NCBI RefSeq assembly: GCF_000741695.1
Contig: NZ_JGZK01000013.1
Span: 1-64,000, forward strand
Direction of reading: 5' to 3'
Length of the DNA: 64,000 nt
From: Bifidobacterium reuteri DSM 23975
GTDB lineage: Bacteria > Actinomycetota > Actinomycetes > Actinomycetales > Bifidobacteriaceae
Of this stretch, positions 38,017 to 47,479 are shown piece by piece. A program made the position numbers and the translations under genes. How positions within the stretch are numbered: the stretch's first letter is position 1; each line of letters opens with the position of its first letter. Under the pieces are notes generated by a model. The model was given only the letters and a program-made list of their open reading frames with translations. It searched no databases and had not been told where the DNA came from.

Positions 38017-38628
38017 TCACAGCCGGATTCGCTGATGCGCATTATGCTTAGGCCCACTTCTTCGAACCGGCTGAGCAGTAATATCAACATTGACTTGGCC
38101 GCTACTCTTCAAATCGCGTAAGTCACTTTCCACCTGACTATCGTTTGAAGAACGTTCATGCTTCGGCCTGCTGCCGGTTTTATTCATCCGATTCGCAATA
38201 CTTTCAATATCGCTAACACAATGAGCTACAAAGCTGCGAGTGCCATCAACAGCAGCCAAAATCCCTATGACATCGAAACCATACTGAATAATCTGCCCAG
38301 CAACATCGATAAAGACAGACCCGTCCCTAATTCCGGCCGCTATAAGGTCCGACCGCAAAGGATAACGCGCATGCATTGTTTTCTGAACTTTCGCCAGTTG
38401 TCTTTCAGCAATAAATCCAGCAAAACGTATTGCAGAAACCCGTAGAGAACGGTCCAATGTAGATGCGTTGAGTCCAGGAGCAATGATTTCAATACTGATT
38501 CGATATGCGATAACAGCTTTGGGGTCATATTTAAATAAATGTCGACGACCGTAATACACTGGCGGGATTACTCCCATCGCATTCCCTCGGTCATTCATTC
38601 TTTTTCTCTGATACATAGAATTGGGCAT
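38017..38628 (-). CDS. Orphan protein of unknown function
   Basis: 203 residues, no recognised family. It has no signal peptide. The middle contains moderately hydrophobic helices (SAIRFAGFIAERQLAKV; DVAGQIIQYGFDVIGILAAVDGT) that might be amphipathic. The C-terminus is hydrophilic (SRPKHERSSNDSQVESDLRD). Base composition is lower in GC than its neighbours, which suggests transfer. It lies directly downstream of the pilin terminator, where a pilus sortase gene would normally be, and next to the GTGCCAC palindromes. ATG 38628 has GGAGGAAG upstream at long spacing. Confidence 0.55.
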   Translation of the reverse strand: MPNSMYQRKRMNDRGNAMGVIPPVYYGRRHLFKYDPKAVIAYRISIEIIAPGLNASTLDRSLRVSAIRFAGFIAERQLAKVQKTMHARYPLRSDLIAAGIRDGSVFIDVAGQIIQYGFDVIGILAAVDGTRSFVAHCVSDIESIANRMNKTGSRPKHERSSNDSQVESDLRDLKSSGQVNVDITAQPVRRSGPKHNAHQRIRL

Positions 38629-38684
38629 CTCAGACTATTCTTCCTCCATTGCAACATGTAATCGCGCGTAATTTGCATTGAAAA

Positions 38685-38710
38685 AGCCGGCCTGATTGCT
38701 CAGACCGGCT
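38685..38710 (-). terminator. Terminator after the pilin locus
   Basis: On the minus strand AGCCGGTCTGA pairs with TCAGGCCGGCT (loop GCAA), followed by TTTTTC. It marks the end of the pilus transcript. Confidence 0.9.
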
Positions 38711-38748
38711 GCGGAATCACTCAATCAATGTTGAATGACTGTCACCAC

Positions 38749-39555
38749 TCACGCGGTGAGTGCGCGCTTGGTGGAGCGGGACTTGGCGTACACGGTCACG
38801 GCGGAGCCAGCAAGCAGGGCGGCCACGACCACGAACAGCACAGTGCCCGCGGCACCGGTGAGAGGCAGCTCGGTGATGTTCTTCACGTTGTGCACGGTGA
38901 AGATGTCGACATGCAGGTCGACAAGGTCGAACGGATCGCCGCTGTTCATCTTGTAGGTGGCCTGCGCGACGGCGTCCTTCGGGGTGTTCCAGTCGGAGTG
39001 CAGACCGACCACGAAGGTGGGCTTCAGCCCGTCGGAGTACTCAGGAGACGGGGTCTTGGTCTCCTTCACGGTGAAGTAGCCCTCGAGGCCCTGCAGTTCC
39101 GCGGTGCCGGCCGGGATGGTGTCCACGGTGCCGGTGTCGTCGGAGTCGGCGAGCTTGTACACGCCGTCCTTGACCTTGACGAACTTTAGCGGGGTGGTCT
39201 CCGGGTCGGTGGCGGCGGCGTCGTCGGACCAGCCGCCCTTGAAGACCTGGAATTCGGCGCCGGTCAGCGGGTTGTCGGCCTTGTCCTTCTTGGTGATGGA
39301 GAACTTGCCGGTGAACACGTATGCGGAGGCGTCCAGCGTGCCGGTCTGGGCCTCGCCGGCCACGGAGCTCGGCGTCTTGGAGTAGGTCAGGGTGGCGGCG
39401 TTCTTGTTCTGGATGGAATCCGTGTACACCTTGGCGTCGGAGGTCAGTTCCGCGGCGTAGGTGACCACGATCTTCTTGCCGGCCTTGGTCTGGTCCTTGA
39501 TCTGCCCGGACAGGTCGAAGGTGAGCGCCTGACCGTCCTGGGTCAATGCCGGAGC
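38749..39555 (-). pseudogene. Major pilin gene, 3' part (cut by IS21-family element)
   Basis: C-terminal part of a sortase-dependent fimbrial subunit, in frame with the 5' part at 42165-43105 once the insertion and one target duplicate are removed (joined length 579 residues). It has the isopeptide E-box-like GYFTVKETKTP, the sorting signal LPLTG, a hydrophobic helix (TVLFVVVAALLAGSAVTVYA) and a basic tail (KSRSTKRALTA). A transcript entering from the IS could still make an N-terminally truncated product, but without a signal peptide it would not reach the surface. Confidence 0.9.
39548..39555. repeat. Target site duplication, left
   Basis: GCCGGAGC, identical to 42165-42172 at the other end of the IS. 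Eight bases is within the range made by IS21-family elements. Confidence 0.9.
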
Positions 39556-39674
39556 TGTGTTTTGTCAAGTTGGTGTCCGCGTTGTGTGCAGTGTTTTTCC
39601 GCAGTGTAGGCAGCGGGTTTTCCGCGGTGTGTGCGGTATTGGTATATGGCCGCTGCCTGTCTGCGTTGTGTTGG

Positions 39675-40376
39675 TTATTTGGTCATGAGGGCGTGTTGGC
39701 TCCTGTAGGAGCGGCCCTCGAATCTGATGAGTCGTCCGTGGTGGACGGTGCGGTCGATGAGGGCGGCGGCCATGTTCTTGTCGCCCAGGACGCGTCCCCA
39801 TCCGCTGAATTCGATGTTGGTGGTGTAGATGATGCTCCTTGTCTCGTAGCTGTCGGAGATGATCTGGAAGAGGAGGCGGCTTCCTTCCTCGTCGATGGGC
39901 AGGTAGCCGAACTCGTCGATGATCAGGAGTCCGGCCTTGCCTATGCCGGCGAGCTCCCGGTCGAGCCGGTTCTCCTGTTGGGCGCGGCGCAGGCGCATGA
40001 GCAGGCCGGTCGCGGTGAAGAACCGGACGGGTACGCCCCTGGCGCAGGCTAGCCTGCCGATCGCGATGGCGAGGTGGCTTTTGCCGGTGCCGACGCTCCC
40101 GTAGAGCACGAGGTCCTCGCACCGACTGATGAACTCGAGGTTTTCGAGCTGTTCGCGTCCCCAGTCGGCGGGCATGTTCAGGTTGGTCCAGTCGTAGCCG
40201 TCGAGTGTCTTGTCGGCCGGGAACCCGGCCTGTTTGAGCAGGCGGGCGCGTCTGGATTGCTCGCGTGAGTCGAGTTCGGCCGTGAACCAGCGTTCGATGA
40301 GATCGAGCTGGTTGGGCGTGGCCTCGGCGAGCGTGTCGGCGAGCACGCTGCGCGTCAGGGGCAGGCTCCGGCTCAT
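39675..40376 (-). CDS. istB: IS21-family helper ATPase IstB
   Basis: 233 residue AAA+ ATPase that loads and regulates the IstA transposase on target DNA. Walker A is YGSVGTGKSHLAIAI, Walker B GLLIIDEFGYLP, followed by sensor-like TTNIEFSGWG. The N-terminal helices (TPNQLDLIERWFTAELDSREQSRR) bind IstA or DNA. It lies 79 bases after istA. The reading frame is intact, so the element should be active as far as can be seen. Confidence 0.93.
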   Translation of the reverse strand: MSRSLPLTRSVLADTLAEATPNQLDLIERWFTAELDSREQSRRARLLKQAGFPADKTLDGYDWTNLNMPADWGREQLENLEFISRCEDLVLYGSVGTGKSHLAIAIGRLACARGVPVRFFTATGLLMRLRRAQQENRLDRELAGIGKAGLLIIDEFGYLPIDEEGSRLLFQIISDSYETRSIIYTTNIEFSGWGRVLGDKNMAAALIDRTVHHGRLIRFEGRSYRSQHALMTK

Positions 40377-40455
40377 CGCGAGGATCCGTTCGCTTTTCTC
40401 GGTCGTGGACGCTCGTCTGCGACGTGTGTCGGGATCACGGGATCGGGTCCGGCGC

Positions 40456-41970
40456 TCATCGTTCCGCCTCCTGGTTGTTGTCGGTATGACTGCTACTGGT
40501 GATGAACCGGTCGTAGTCGCTCAGGTCCGGTTCGTCGATGGCGCCGGGGTATTGCCAGTCGCCATCGCGCATGCGCAACGCGATCGGGGTGAGCGTGTCC
40601 GCGTGCAGGCCCATGTTCCTGTTATGCGCGAGGATCTCGTCGCATGCCTGCATCACGGGCTCGAACCCGGCCGCCTGGCACGCGTATGCGATCGCCTTGA
40701 GGCTTTCCCTGAGGGTCTTGTCGTCCATGGAATCGAGCCAGCCGCGGATATCGTCGGGAATATCAGGGCGTATCGTGCTTTCCCTCCACGCGCGTGGTTT
40801 GAGCGCGAGCTGGGGAAGCACGAGTACGGGGTCCTCCACACTGTTCGATTTGCCGTAGAGTCTGGGATACTCGGCCAGGAACTCCCCGGCGGCGGGCGAG
40901 GTGAGCGTGACCGTGTCCCACCGGATCGCGGCCAGAACACGCGAACGGGCATGACAGGCGCCGGCGAGGTACTGGTTCGAGTCGATATCGACCAGCCCGT
41001 ATTTGTCGGCCATACGGGTCTGCCAGCGTACCGGATCGAACACGGTCGACGGCAAAGGCATCAACGATGCCCGCTCCTCGGCGAACACCTGCGTGACGGG
41101 CACGTCCATCAGACGCGGGCAATACGATTCTGCCGCCAGCTCGTCGCACCGCTCCAGCATGAGCCGGCTCAATTGTTCGTAGGATTCCGCATGCAGGGGC
41201 GGGACCATGATGTTGCGGCGCAGGAACCCGACCGCGTTCTCCACACTGCCCTTCTCGTTGCCCGAATACGGGTTGCAGAACCTGACCTCGAGCCGGTGAT
41301 GCGCCACGAACGCGGCGAACACGTCGGTCAGGGTCACCTCGCCCTTCGCGTTCCTGTGGCCCGCGCCGGTGGCGTTGTCCATCACGACCAGCGGCGGCAC
41401 GCCGCCGATATGCTCGAACACGAGCATCAGGCCGTGGCACAGGCACTCCGCGTTCTCACCCGGCAAAGCCACGCACAGCCGCATGTTCGACCACGGCAAC
41501 GAGACCACCAGGCAATGCACGTCCGTCTGCCCGCCCGCGATCACGGCCCGGGCCAGACCGAAATCGACCTGCATGCTGCCCGCACGCCAATCAAGACGTA
41601 AGAACCCCTGTTGATCCGCACCGCTCCGGTTCGCCTCGCGCCACCGGTGCACGTAACGCAACGTGGTCGAATACTCCCCGTCGTAATCAGTCTCCGCGAG
41701 CAGACGCTCATGCACCCGTTTGATCGTGTGACGCTGCTTGCGGGGCATCAACCGGTCCGCCTCCAGCCACGAATCCACCAGATGCGTGTACGGGTCGATC
41801 TTCGAACCATACCTGCGATCCGTCTTCGGCCTGGGCGAGCAATCCCGCATATCCGCGTACTTCGCGACCGTCCCGCGATCAACATGCAACAGACGCGCTA
41901 TCTCCGCGCGGGACAATCCCTGCCGATCAAGTCTCCTGATATCCTGCACCATGGGCATCGGTATCGCCAT
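40456..41970 (-). CDS. istA: IS21-family transposase IstA
   Basis: 504 residue DDE transposase. It has an N-terminal HTH (DIRRLDRQGLSRAEIARLLHVDRGTVAKY) and a catalytic core with the first Asp in SMQVDFG, the second in LVVMDNATG and Glu in NEKGSVENAVGFLRR, then a C-terminal beta barrel. The length and IstA-IstB order fit IS21. ATG 41970 is preceded by GGAAAGGATT. Frame intact. Confidence 0.93.
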   Translation of the reverse strand: MAIPMPMVQDIRRLDRQGLSRAEIARLLHVDRGTVAKYADMRDCSPRPKTDRRYGSKIDPYTHLVDSWLEADRLMPRKQRHTIKRVHERLLAETDYDGEYSTTLRYVHRWREANRSGADQQGFLRLDWRAGSMQVDFGLARAVIAGGQTDVHCLVVSLPWSNMRLCVALPGENAECLCHGLMLVFEHIGGVPPLVVMDNATGAGHRNAKGEVTLTDVFAAFVAHHRLEVRFCNPYSGNEKGSVENAVGFLRRNIMVPPLHAESYEQLSRLMLERCDELAAESYCPRLMDVPVTQVFAEERASLMPLPSTVFDPVRWQTRMADKYGLVDIDSNQYLAGACHARSRVLAAIRWDTVTLTSPAAGEFLAEYPRLYGKSNSVEDPVLVLPQLALKPRAWRESTIRPDIPDDIRGWLDSMDDKTLRESLKAIAYACQAAGFEPVMQACDEILAHNRNMGLHADTLTPIALRMRDGDWQYPGAIDEPDLSDYDRFITSSSHTDNNQEAER

Positions 41971-42164
41971 AATCCTTTCCTTCCCGAGCCTTCGGCCAGC
42001 GGCAACCGACCGAAACCAAATCGAACTGACACTCGGGAATATACAGGCGGCGAGCCGATGCCTCCCCACACCACTCACGGACACTGCCGAAACTGCGGAA
42101 AACCATCAGCCCACACTGCGGAAAAACACTGCCGAACCTGTCGAACAAACATTGAAACAAAACA

Positions 42165-42172
42165 GCCGGAGC
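42165..42172. repeat. Target site duplication, right
   Basis: GCCGGAGC, the partner of 39548-39555. It falls in the pilin codons for Ala-Pro-Ala. Confidence 0.9.
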
Positions 42173-43105
42173 CACGGCCTCGGCCCCATCGACGGAGACC
42201 TTGGCGGAGTCGGCCTTGTACACGATGCCGGCGGGCAGGGTGTCCTTGACGGCGAAGACGAAGTCGTCGTAGCCGGTGGTGACCGGGACCTCGGTGGTCA
42301 GCGTGTAGTACACGGTGTCGCCGAAGGATGCGGCCACATGGTCGGCCGGGGTGCCGTCAGCGGTCAGGCTCACGCCCTTGGTGAAGGTCGGGGTCTGGTT
42401 CTTCAGGTTGACCTCGCCCTGGGTCTGGCCCTTGATGGACAGGCCGTTCACCTTGGTGGCCACCAGCATCGGGATGGAGACCGTGGCGGGATCGGTGGAG
42501 GTGGAGTCGATGACGAGGTACAGGCCGGGCTGCAGGCCGGAGATCACGCCGGACTGGCCATCCTCGGCTGCGGTGTACGTGCCGGCCGTGGGGATGCCGC
42601 CATCAGTCTTGATGCCATTCTGGAAGTCATCGCTCTTGGCGAGGGCGGTGACGAAGTCACGCAGCTGGCCCGCCCACAGTGTATTCTCCTGATCGTTGGA
42701 CAGCGTGGTGATGTACCCGGCCGGATTGCCGACGTAGTACTTGCCGGTATCGGTGGTGTCCCAGCCCTGCGGAAGATTCTCGGACAGCAGCTCCTCGAAC
42801 TTGTTCTCATCCGGATGTTGCCAGTTGTTGAAATCCTCGTAATCGGAGGTCTCGACGGTCACGCCGGTGAGCGCGTCGCCCGCCGCGTTCTTGGTGGCGG
42901 AGCTGAACCAGCCGAGCTGCACGGCCGTGAACGTGTGGCCTTCCACGTCACCCTTGATGGTGATGTCCTGCTTCGCGGCAAGATCAGTGGCGGATACGGC
43001 CACATCCGTGGAATCGGCCGCATTGGCGGTGGTGGCGCCGAACGCCAGGCCACCCAGCAGGGTGGCCAGAGCGGCCGCGCCTGCGAATAGTTTCCTCATC
43101 TCCAT
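42165..43105 (-). pseudogene. Major pilin gene, 5' part (cut by IS21-family element)
   Basis: N-terminal 313 residues of a FimA-like major pilin: signal peptide (MEMRKLFAGAAALATLLGGLAFGATTANA, cut after ANA), then an Ig-like backbone domain (TDVAVSATDLAAKQDITIKGDVEGHTF ...) and the start of a second domain (FAVKDTLPAGIVYKADSAKV). After EAVAPA the frame runs into the IS and stops after about 70 foreign residues, so no LPxTG signal is made from this part. ATG 43105 has GAAGGG upstream. It follows the VWA pilin gene by 193 bases on the same strand. Confidence 0.9.
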
Positions 43106-43298
43106 GAGAGAACCCTTCTTTCCTGTTTGTTTATTGATGTGTTTTCTGCAATCGCGGAGGCTACGGTCCCGCAACACGGGCCCTCGCGATCCGCAAATCT
43201 TCTGTTGTCCGCCGGCCGGGCATGAATAATGCTGGTATTCCTCCCGATCGGCGTCCGGCAGATTCGCCATCGCCCGGCGAACCCGCCCTTACCCGGAG

Positions 43299-45851
43299 CT
43301 AAATCAATCGCCGCTTGCGCCAGATGGTGTGACCGGCCGCAGCGAGTAGCATCGCGAAGCCCAAGCCACCGACACCGGCAATCAGCCACTGCCGCCCAGT
43401 AGTGCCGCCGGTGAGCGGCAACTGGGAAACTGCCAGCCGAGTGTTGGTGATCTTGCCGTTGTCGCCGGCGTGCACCGTGAACTCTGACTCGGTGGCATCG
43501 CCGGACAATCTGGCCGGAGGCAGGACGGCGACCTCATAGGTCTTGTCGGACTTGGCATAGCCGCCCGGCGCCTTGGTCTCCTGCAGCGTGTATTCGCCCC
43601 ACTTGAGGTTGGCAACCTTCACAGTGCCGGGATTGCTGGCAGCGTCATCGTTGGCCCCATCGTCCACGACGTTCTTGCTCGCGAACCCCGCGGCTGTGGC
43701 GTCCTTGGAGGCGAACGTCCATTCGGAGCCGGGCAGGGTCTCGGACTGGTCATGCTCATCGACCTTCTGCCACTGGACGGCGCCCGGCTTGGCGGTGTTG
43801 GTCACGGTGCAGGTAATGTTCGCACCCTGGAGGAGATTCATGGTCTGCGAGCCATCCTGGCGTTTGGTGACGGTGACCGCTGCTCCCCGATCGTCCGTGC
43901 ACGACCAGTCGCCGGCGGAATATCCGCCGAAGTACCGGTACGTGGATTGCGGGTTGGCCTTTTCGCTCAGGGTGTAGGTTCCGGGGGCGAGCTTCGTTGT
44001 GGCAACGGATTGCCTCGTCACTGTGCCTTCTGCAGTGGTCTGGCCTGCAGGCACCTGCGATTGGATGCCATAGGCCCCGTTGTTCTTAGTGGCGGATAGT
44101 GCCCAATCGGACGGCTTGGCACCATAGTCGCCGGCGTTCGTATTGTCCACGGCCTTGGTGAGGGTCAGGCTCGGCACATTGACCTGAACGACCGGCCGGT
44201 CATAATCGGAGCTCTTCTGCTCGCTGACCACAGGATCCTGACCTTCGACCTGCGTGACCGTCTTGTAATACACCTTGGCGGAAGTCGACCCGTCCGCCAC
44301 ATCCGCATTCGCATAGAATCCGGGCTTGCCGGAGCTCGTGGCATTGCCCTCGGCATCCGTACCCTGATCGCCGACGCTTGGGTATGCGCCGGAATGGTCG
44401 ATGAAATACTCGTACGCCGCATCGGACGGCTTGAGCATGATCGACACCGTATAGGTGACGTCCGGGCTGAGCACCGTACCCTTGGGGAAGTTCAGCTCCA
44501 GCTGTTTGGTCTGCGGATCGTAATCAGCGGTCATGGCCTTGGCGGCGGCATCCGTCTGCGTCACATCACTGCCGTCGGCCTTATGGGCGGATGTTCCTAC
44601 CAACGAACCAGTACCGCCGTTCGCATCGGTGTTCACCGCGTATCCGGACAAGGTGTCCTTGATGAGCACGTCCTGATAGGACGAATTAGTGGTGATCTGC
44701 TGCACGATCGCGTCGAACGCATTGGTCAGGCCAGTGGCATCGGTGCCATCGAAGAACGTACCGTGCGGATCAATCGTTTCGGCGAACTTCGTCATCTTGT
44801 CGTTCGCCTCGTCACCGGTGCTCACTGCATAGAGCGTGGCACTGTTGCGCTTGTTCGCAGCCTGCACCGCGGCATCGAAGTTGTAATTGTTGTAGTCGAG
44901 ATTTGATTGGCCAGTGCCGTAGACGCCCTCGGTGTCGCGGTAGTCGCAGTCGCCGTAAGTATACGAATCCGACGGGTCCTTCAAGGTGCCGCAATCCGTA
45001 TTCATCTCGCTGTTGCGGAATGATGGGGCACCATCGGAGACGAATACGATGTACTTCTGCGCGCCGGCACGGTTGGTGTTGAGTGTATTCGCATCCGCAA
45101 GGGCGGCTTCCCAGTTGGTGCCGCCACCGTTCTCATAGCTTACGTCCATGCCGTCGTACGAGTTGATGACCGCCTGGGCCGAAGTACTCCACTGACCGCT
45201 GCCGAGGTTTTCGATCCTGGATTTAGTGTCAAAATCGACCACGGACATCTGCACTTGCTGATCCTCTGGCAGGGCCGCGTTCTGGTCGGTAAGCAGCTTC
45301 TCGGCAAGATCGGAAGCCGCCTTTTTGGCGATATCCCAACGCGACGGGCTCGCATACTCGGCACAGGTCCATGTGCCATTGCTCTCGCTGTATTCCGGTT
45401 TCGTGCAGGATGACATGCTGGCGGAAGTGTCCATCACCAGCACCACGTCGGCGGGCTGACGCTTCTCTTCGGTACTGGCGCGGGAGGCTCCCGTCACGTC
45501 GAGACTCAGCCAGTAGGTGCCGTCATTGTTGTATTTGATGTATTTACGATGGGTTGGGGCACCCAGATCGGCATCTCCGGCAGCGGCAGGCATGGCCTCA
45601 GCCTTGAGATTAGTCGCCTCGGCAAGGGCTTCCTTCCGTTGCACCTGAGCGGATTCGACCCGAGCGGCCTGAGGATTCGCCTGCGAGGCTCCATTGTCAT
45701 TCAGGTCTGAACGATTGTCGGCCATGGCGGTTGCGCTCACACCGGCGACACCGACGAGCATCGCCACAGCGGCAACGACGGCCGCCAACCGCTTGCCGCT
45801 TGTACCAATCATGCCCGCAACCGTTGCGAGCCATTGTCCGATTCTCTTCAT
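43299..45851 (-). CDS. VWA-domain minor pilin / tip adhesin (LPLTG)
   Basis: 850 residue surface protein: long signal peptide ([34 protein letters not shown] ... AMA), then a von Willebrand A domain with an intact metal site (VLVMDTSASMSS; later GGTNWEAAL and FVSDGAPS), repeat-like beta domains, an E-box (EYTLQETKAPGGY), the sorting signal LPLTGG, a membrane helix and KRRLI. This is the ancillary/tip subunit of a bifidobacterial sortase-dependent pilus and may bind host or matrix glycoproteins. ATG 45851 is taken because the signal peptide starts there. Confidence 0.9.
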   Translation of the reverse strand: MKRIGQWLATVAGMIGTSGKRLAAVVAAVAMLVGVAGVSATAMADNRSDLNDNGASQANPQAARVESAQVQRKEALAEATNLKAEAMPAAAGDADLGAPTHRKYIKYNNDGTYWLSLDVTGASRASTEEKRQPADVVLVMDTSASMSSCTKPEYSESNGTWTCAEYASPSRWDIAKKAASDLAEKLLTDQNAALPEDQQVQMSVVDFDTKSRIENLGSGQWSTSAQAVINSYDGMDVSYENGGGTNWEAALADANTLNTNRAGAQKYIVFVSDGAPSFRNSEMNTDCGTLKDPSDSYTYGDCDYRDTEGVYGTGQSNLDYNNYNFDAAVQAANKRNSATLYAVSTGDEANDKMTKFAETIDPHGTFFDGTDATGLTNAFDAIVQQITTNSSYQDVLIKDTLSGYAVNTDANGGTGSLVGTSAHKADGSDVTQTDAAAKAMTADYDPQTKQLELNFPKGTVLSPDVTYTVSIMLKPSDAAYEYFIDHSGAYPSVGDQGTDAEGNATSSGKPGFYANADVADGSTSAKVYYKTVTQVEGQDPVVSEQKSSDYDRPVVQVNVPSLTLTKAVDNTNAGDYGAKPSDWALSATKNNGAYGIQSQVPAGQTTAEGTVTRQSVATTKLAPGTYTLSEKANPQSTYRYFGGYSAGDWSCTDDRGAAVTVTKRQDGSQTMNLLQGANITCTVTNTAKPGAVQWQKVDEHDQSETLPGSEWTFASKDATAAGFASKNVVDDGANDDAASNPGTVKVANLKWGEYTLQETKAPGGYAKSDKTYEVAVLPPARLSGDATESEFTVHAGDNGKITNTRLAVSQLPLTGGTTGRQWLIAGVGGLGFAMLLAAAGHTIWRKRRLI

Positions 45852-46201
45852 ATGCCTTGCCTGTCTCTCACGACCGCGCACGCCGGAAAGCCCAGCGAAG
45901 CGCCTACAAGGCGTTAAGGTATTCAAAGAAGCAAGAGGATGCGTACACCCCTATAGGGGGATTGCGTACCCCGGAATAACAGGAATCGTTGGAATACAAG
46001 GAATTCGATTGCCTCGACTCCACCCCGTAAAACATCATGGTCGCGTTCGCGGCCGCCGCCTACCGCTGTTTCACGTCTTCCGTATCCAATTGCACTGTAA
46101 TTGTATTATTTATATCCTCATCGGCTTTTGCTTGACTTATTTCTTTCCCTTTCTTATAGTTTCTATAATTTATGATGGAATCAGGAAAGACTGCTTGAGC
46201 A
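45852..46201. other. Divergent region between pilus locus and fic
   Basis: 350 bases with no gene. The half nearest fic (46080-46200) is strikingly AT-rich compared with the rest of the window and holds the fic promoter. A CCCCTATAGGGG inversion is at 45950-45961, in the pilus promoter side. Confidence 0.6.
46132..46169 (+). promoter_or_regulatory. Promoter of the fic gene
   Basis: TTGACT (46132-46137) and TATAGT (46155-46160) are 17 bases apart, a good sigma70-type pair. A second perfect TATAAT stands at 46164-46169. Confidence 0.7.
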
Positions 46202-47455
46202 ATGGATATGAAATATAGGAGCCTGGCGCGGTCGTTCCACGCCGACAAGTCGAACGATGCCTTCAACAACCATGCAAAGCTCGCCAGGCAACGGCTCGAG
46301 GCGGACTCCACATTCAGAACCGGAATCATCACCCCTCTGGGCGAACTGTTCACCTGCACGCCACGCGAGACATCCATGCTCACGGAGAGGATACTCCTCG
46401 CCGAACGGCGGGTGTCCCGGCTCTGGAACCAGATTCCCGGCATCATGCACTGGGACTACATACGGCACTCCATCAGCGAGGAGCTGTTCGCCACCAACGA
46501 GATGGAAGGCGTGCGCAGCACCCGCAAGGAAATCCTAGACGCCGTGGATGCTGCCGACAGGGCGAGGAAGGACGGAGACGGCTCCAAGGCCCGGTTCAGC
46601 GAATTCGCCAAGCTGTACCTGAACCTCACCGACAAGGACACCGCGCTGCCGTCGGGAATCGCGGACATCCGCGACATCTACGACAAGGTCGTGCTGGACG
46701 AAATCGATGAGAACGACAAGCCGGACGGCGAATTGTTCCGAAAAGGCGACGTGGAGATACAGGGACCGCACGGCCTTGCAATCCACAACGGAGTCAAAGG
46801 CGAAGGCAACATCGGCGCACTCCTCACCAACATGATCCATCTTGCGACCTCCGACGAAATCCCCCGACTACCGGCTGTCATCATGTCGCACTTCCTGTTC
46901 GAATACGTCCACCCGTTCTACGACGGTAACGGCAGAACCGGCCGGTACCTCCTAGCCCTGTACCTGAACCACGACCTGACCATGCCCACCGTGCTGTCAC
47001 TGTCCCGAACCATCGCGGAGAACAAGAACGCCTACTACAAGGCATTCACCGAGGCGGAGGACAGACTGAACTGCGGCGAGCTCACGTTCTTCGTGAACAC
47101 CATCCTCGGGTTCATCCGACGATCCCAAGACGAGCTGATCGACGAACTCGAGGTCAGAGTCGACCAGCTCAACAAAGGCGGAAGAATGTGCGAGCAGCTT
47201 GAACGAAAACATGGCCTGTCCGCAAAAGCGGCATCGATACTGTACGGCGTAATCCAAGAGGAGATGTTCGACTCATCCAAATCCATGACGCTGGACGATG
47301 CCGCATATCATATCGGCCTATCCAAGCAAAGCGCGAGAAAGTATGTGGGTGAGCTCATGAGTGCGGGCCTCGTCACCCAGTCCGGGAAACGTCCTTTGAA
47401 AATCCGGGCATCGGAATCGTTGAGGGGCATCCTTGAGACCGGAATAGACGATTGA
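46202..47455 (+). CDS. Fic family protein (self-inhibited AMP-transferase type)
   Basis: 417 residues. The Fic core motif is complete, HPFYDGNGRTGR (about residues 237-248), so the enzyme can be expected to transfer AMP or another nucleotide moiety to a protein hydroxyl. An inhibitory helix TNEMEG matching (S/T)xxxE(G/N) lies before the core (about residues 97-102), so this is a class II, self-inhibited Fic. The C-terminus (TLDDAAYHIGLSKQSARKYVGELMSAGLV) is a winged helix, common in this group and possibly DNA-binding. ATG 46202 is taken; ATG 46208 is close by. No separate antitoxin is seen upstream. Confidence 0.9.
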   Translation: MDMKYRSLARSFHADKSNDAFNNHAKLARQRLEADSTFRTGIITPLGELFTCTPRETSMLTERILLAERRVSRLWNQIPGIMHWDYIRHSISEELFATNEMEGVRSTRKEILDAVDAADRARKDGDGSKARFSEFAKLYLNLTDKDTALPSGIADIRDIYDKVVLDEIDENDKPDGELFRKGDVEIQGPHGLAIHNGVKGEGNIGALLTNMIHLATSDEIPRLPAVIMSHFLFEYVHPFYDGNGRTGRYLLALYLNHDLTMPTVLSLSRTIAENKNAYYKAFTEAEDRLNCGELTFFVNTILGFIRRSQDELIDELEVRVDQLNKGGRMCEQLERKHGLSAKAASILYGVIQEEMFDSSKSMTLDDAAYHIGLSKQSARKYVGELMSAGLVTQSGKRPLKIRASESLRGILETGIDD

Positions 47456-47479
47456 AGAATCGGAAACTCGCCTACCCGT

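Larger units (their letters stand above)
39556..42164 (-). mobile_element. IS21-family insertion sequence
   Basis: 2609 bp element with istA and istB on the minus strand, inside the major pilin gene. The ends are TGTGTTTTGTCAAG (left) and, read inward from the right, TGTTTTGTTTCAA: imperfect terminal inverted repeats starting with TG. Subterminal copies of CAGTGTTTTTCCGCAGTGT lie inverted at both ends (near 39589 and 42118), the multiple end repeats expected of IS21. The 8 base target duplicates are identical, which indicates a recent insertion. Confidence 0.93.

Noticed and set aside
41927..43270. A 447 residue open frame covering the pilin 5' end
   Set aside because: Its first 55 residues precede a clear signal peptide and its last 70 or so come from the IS; the real unit is the interrupted pilin gene.
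45950..45961. G/C runs upstream of the pilus genes as a phase switch
   Set aside because: The runs are only four or five bases long, too short for frequent slippage; the CCCCTATAGGGG inversion is noted instead.
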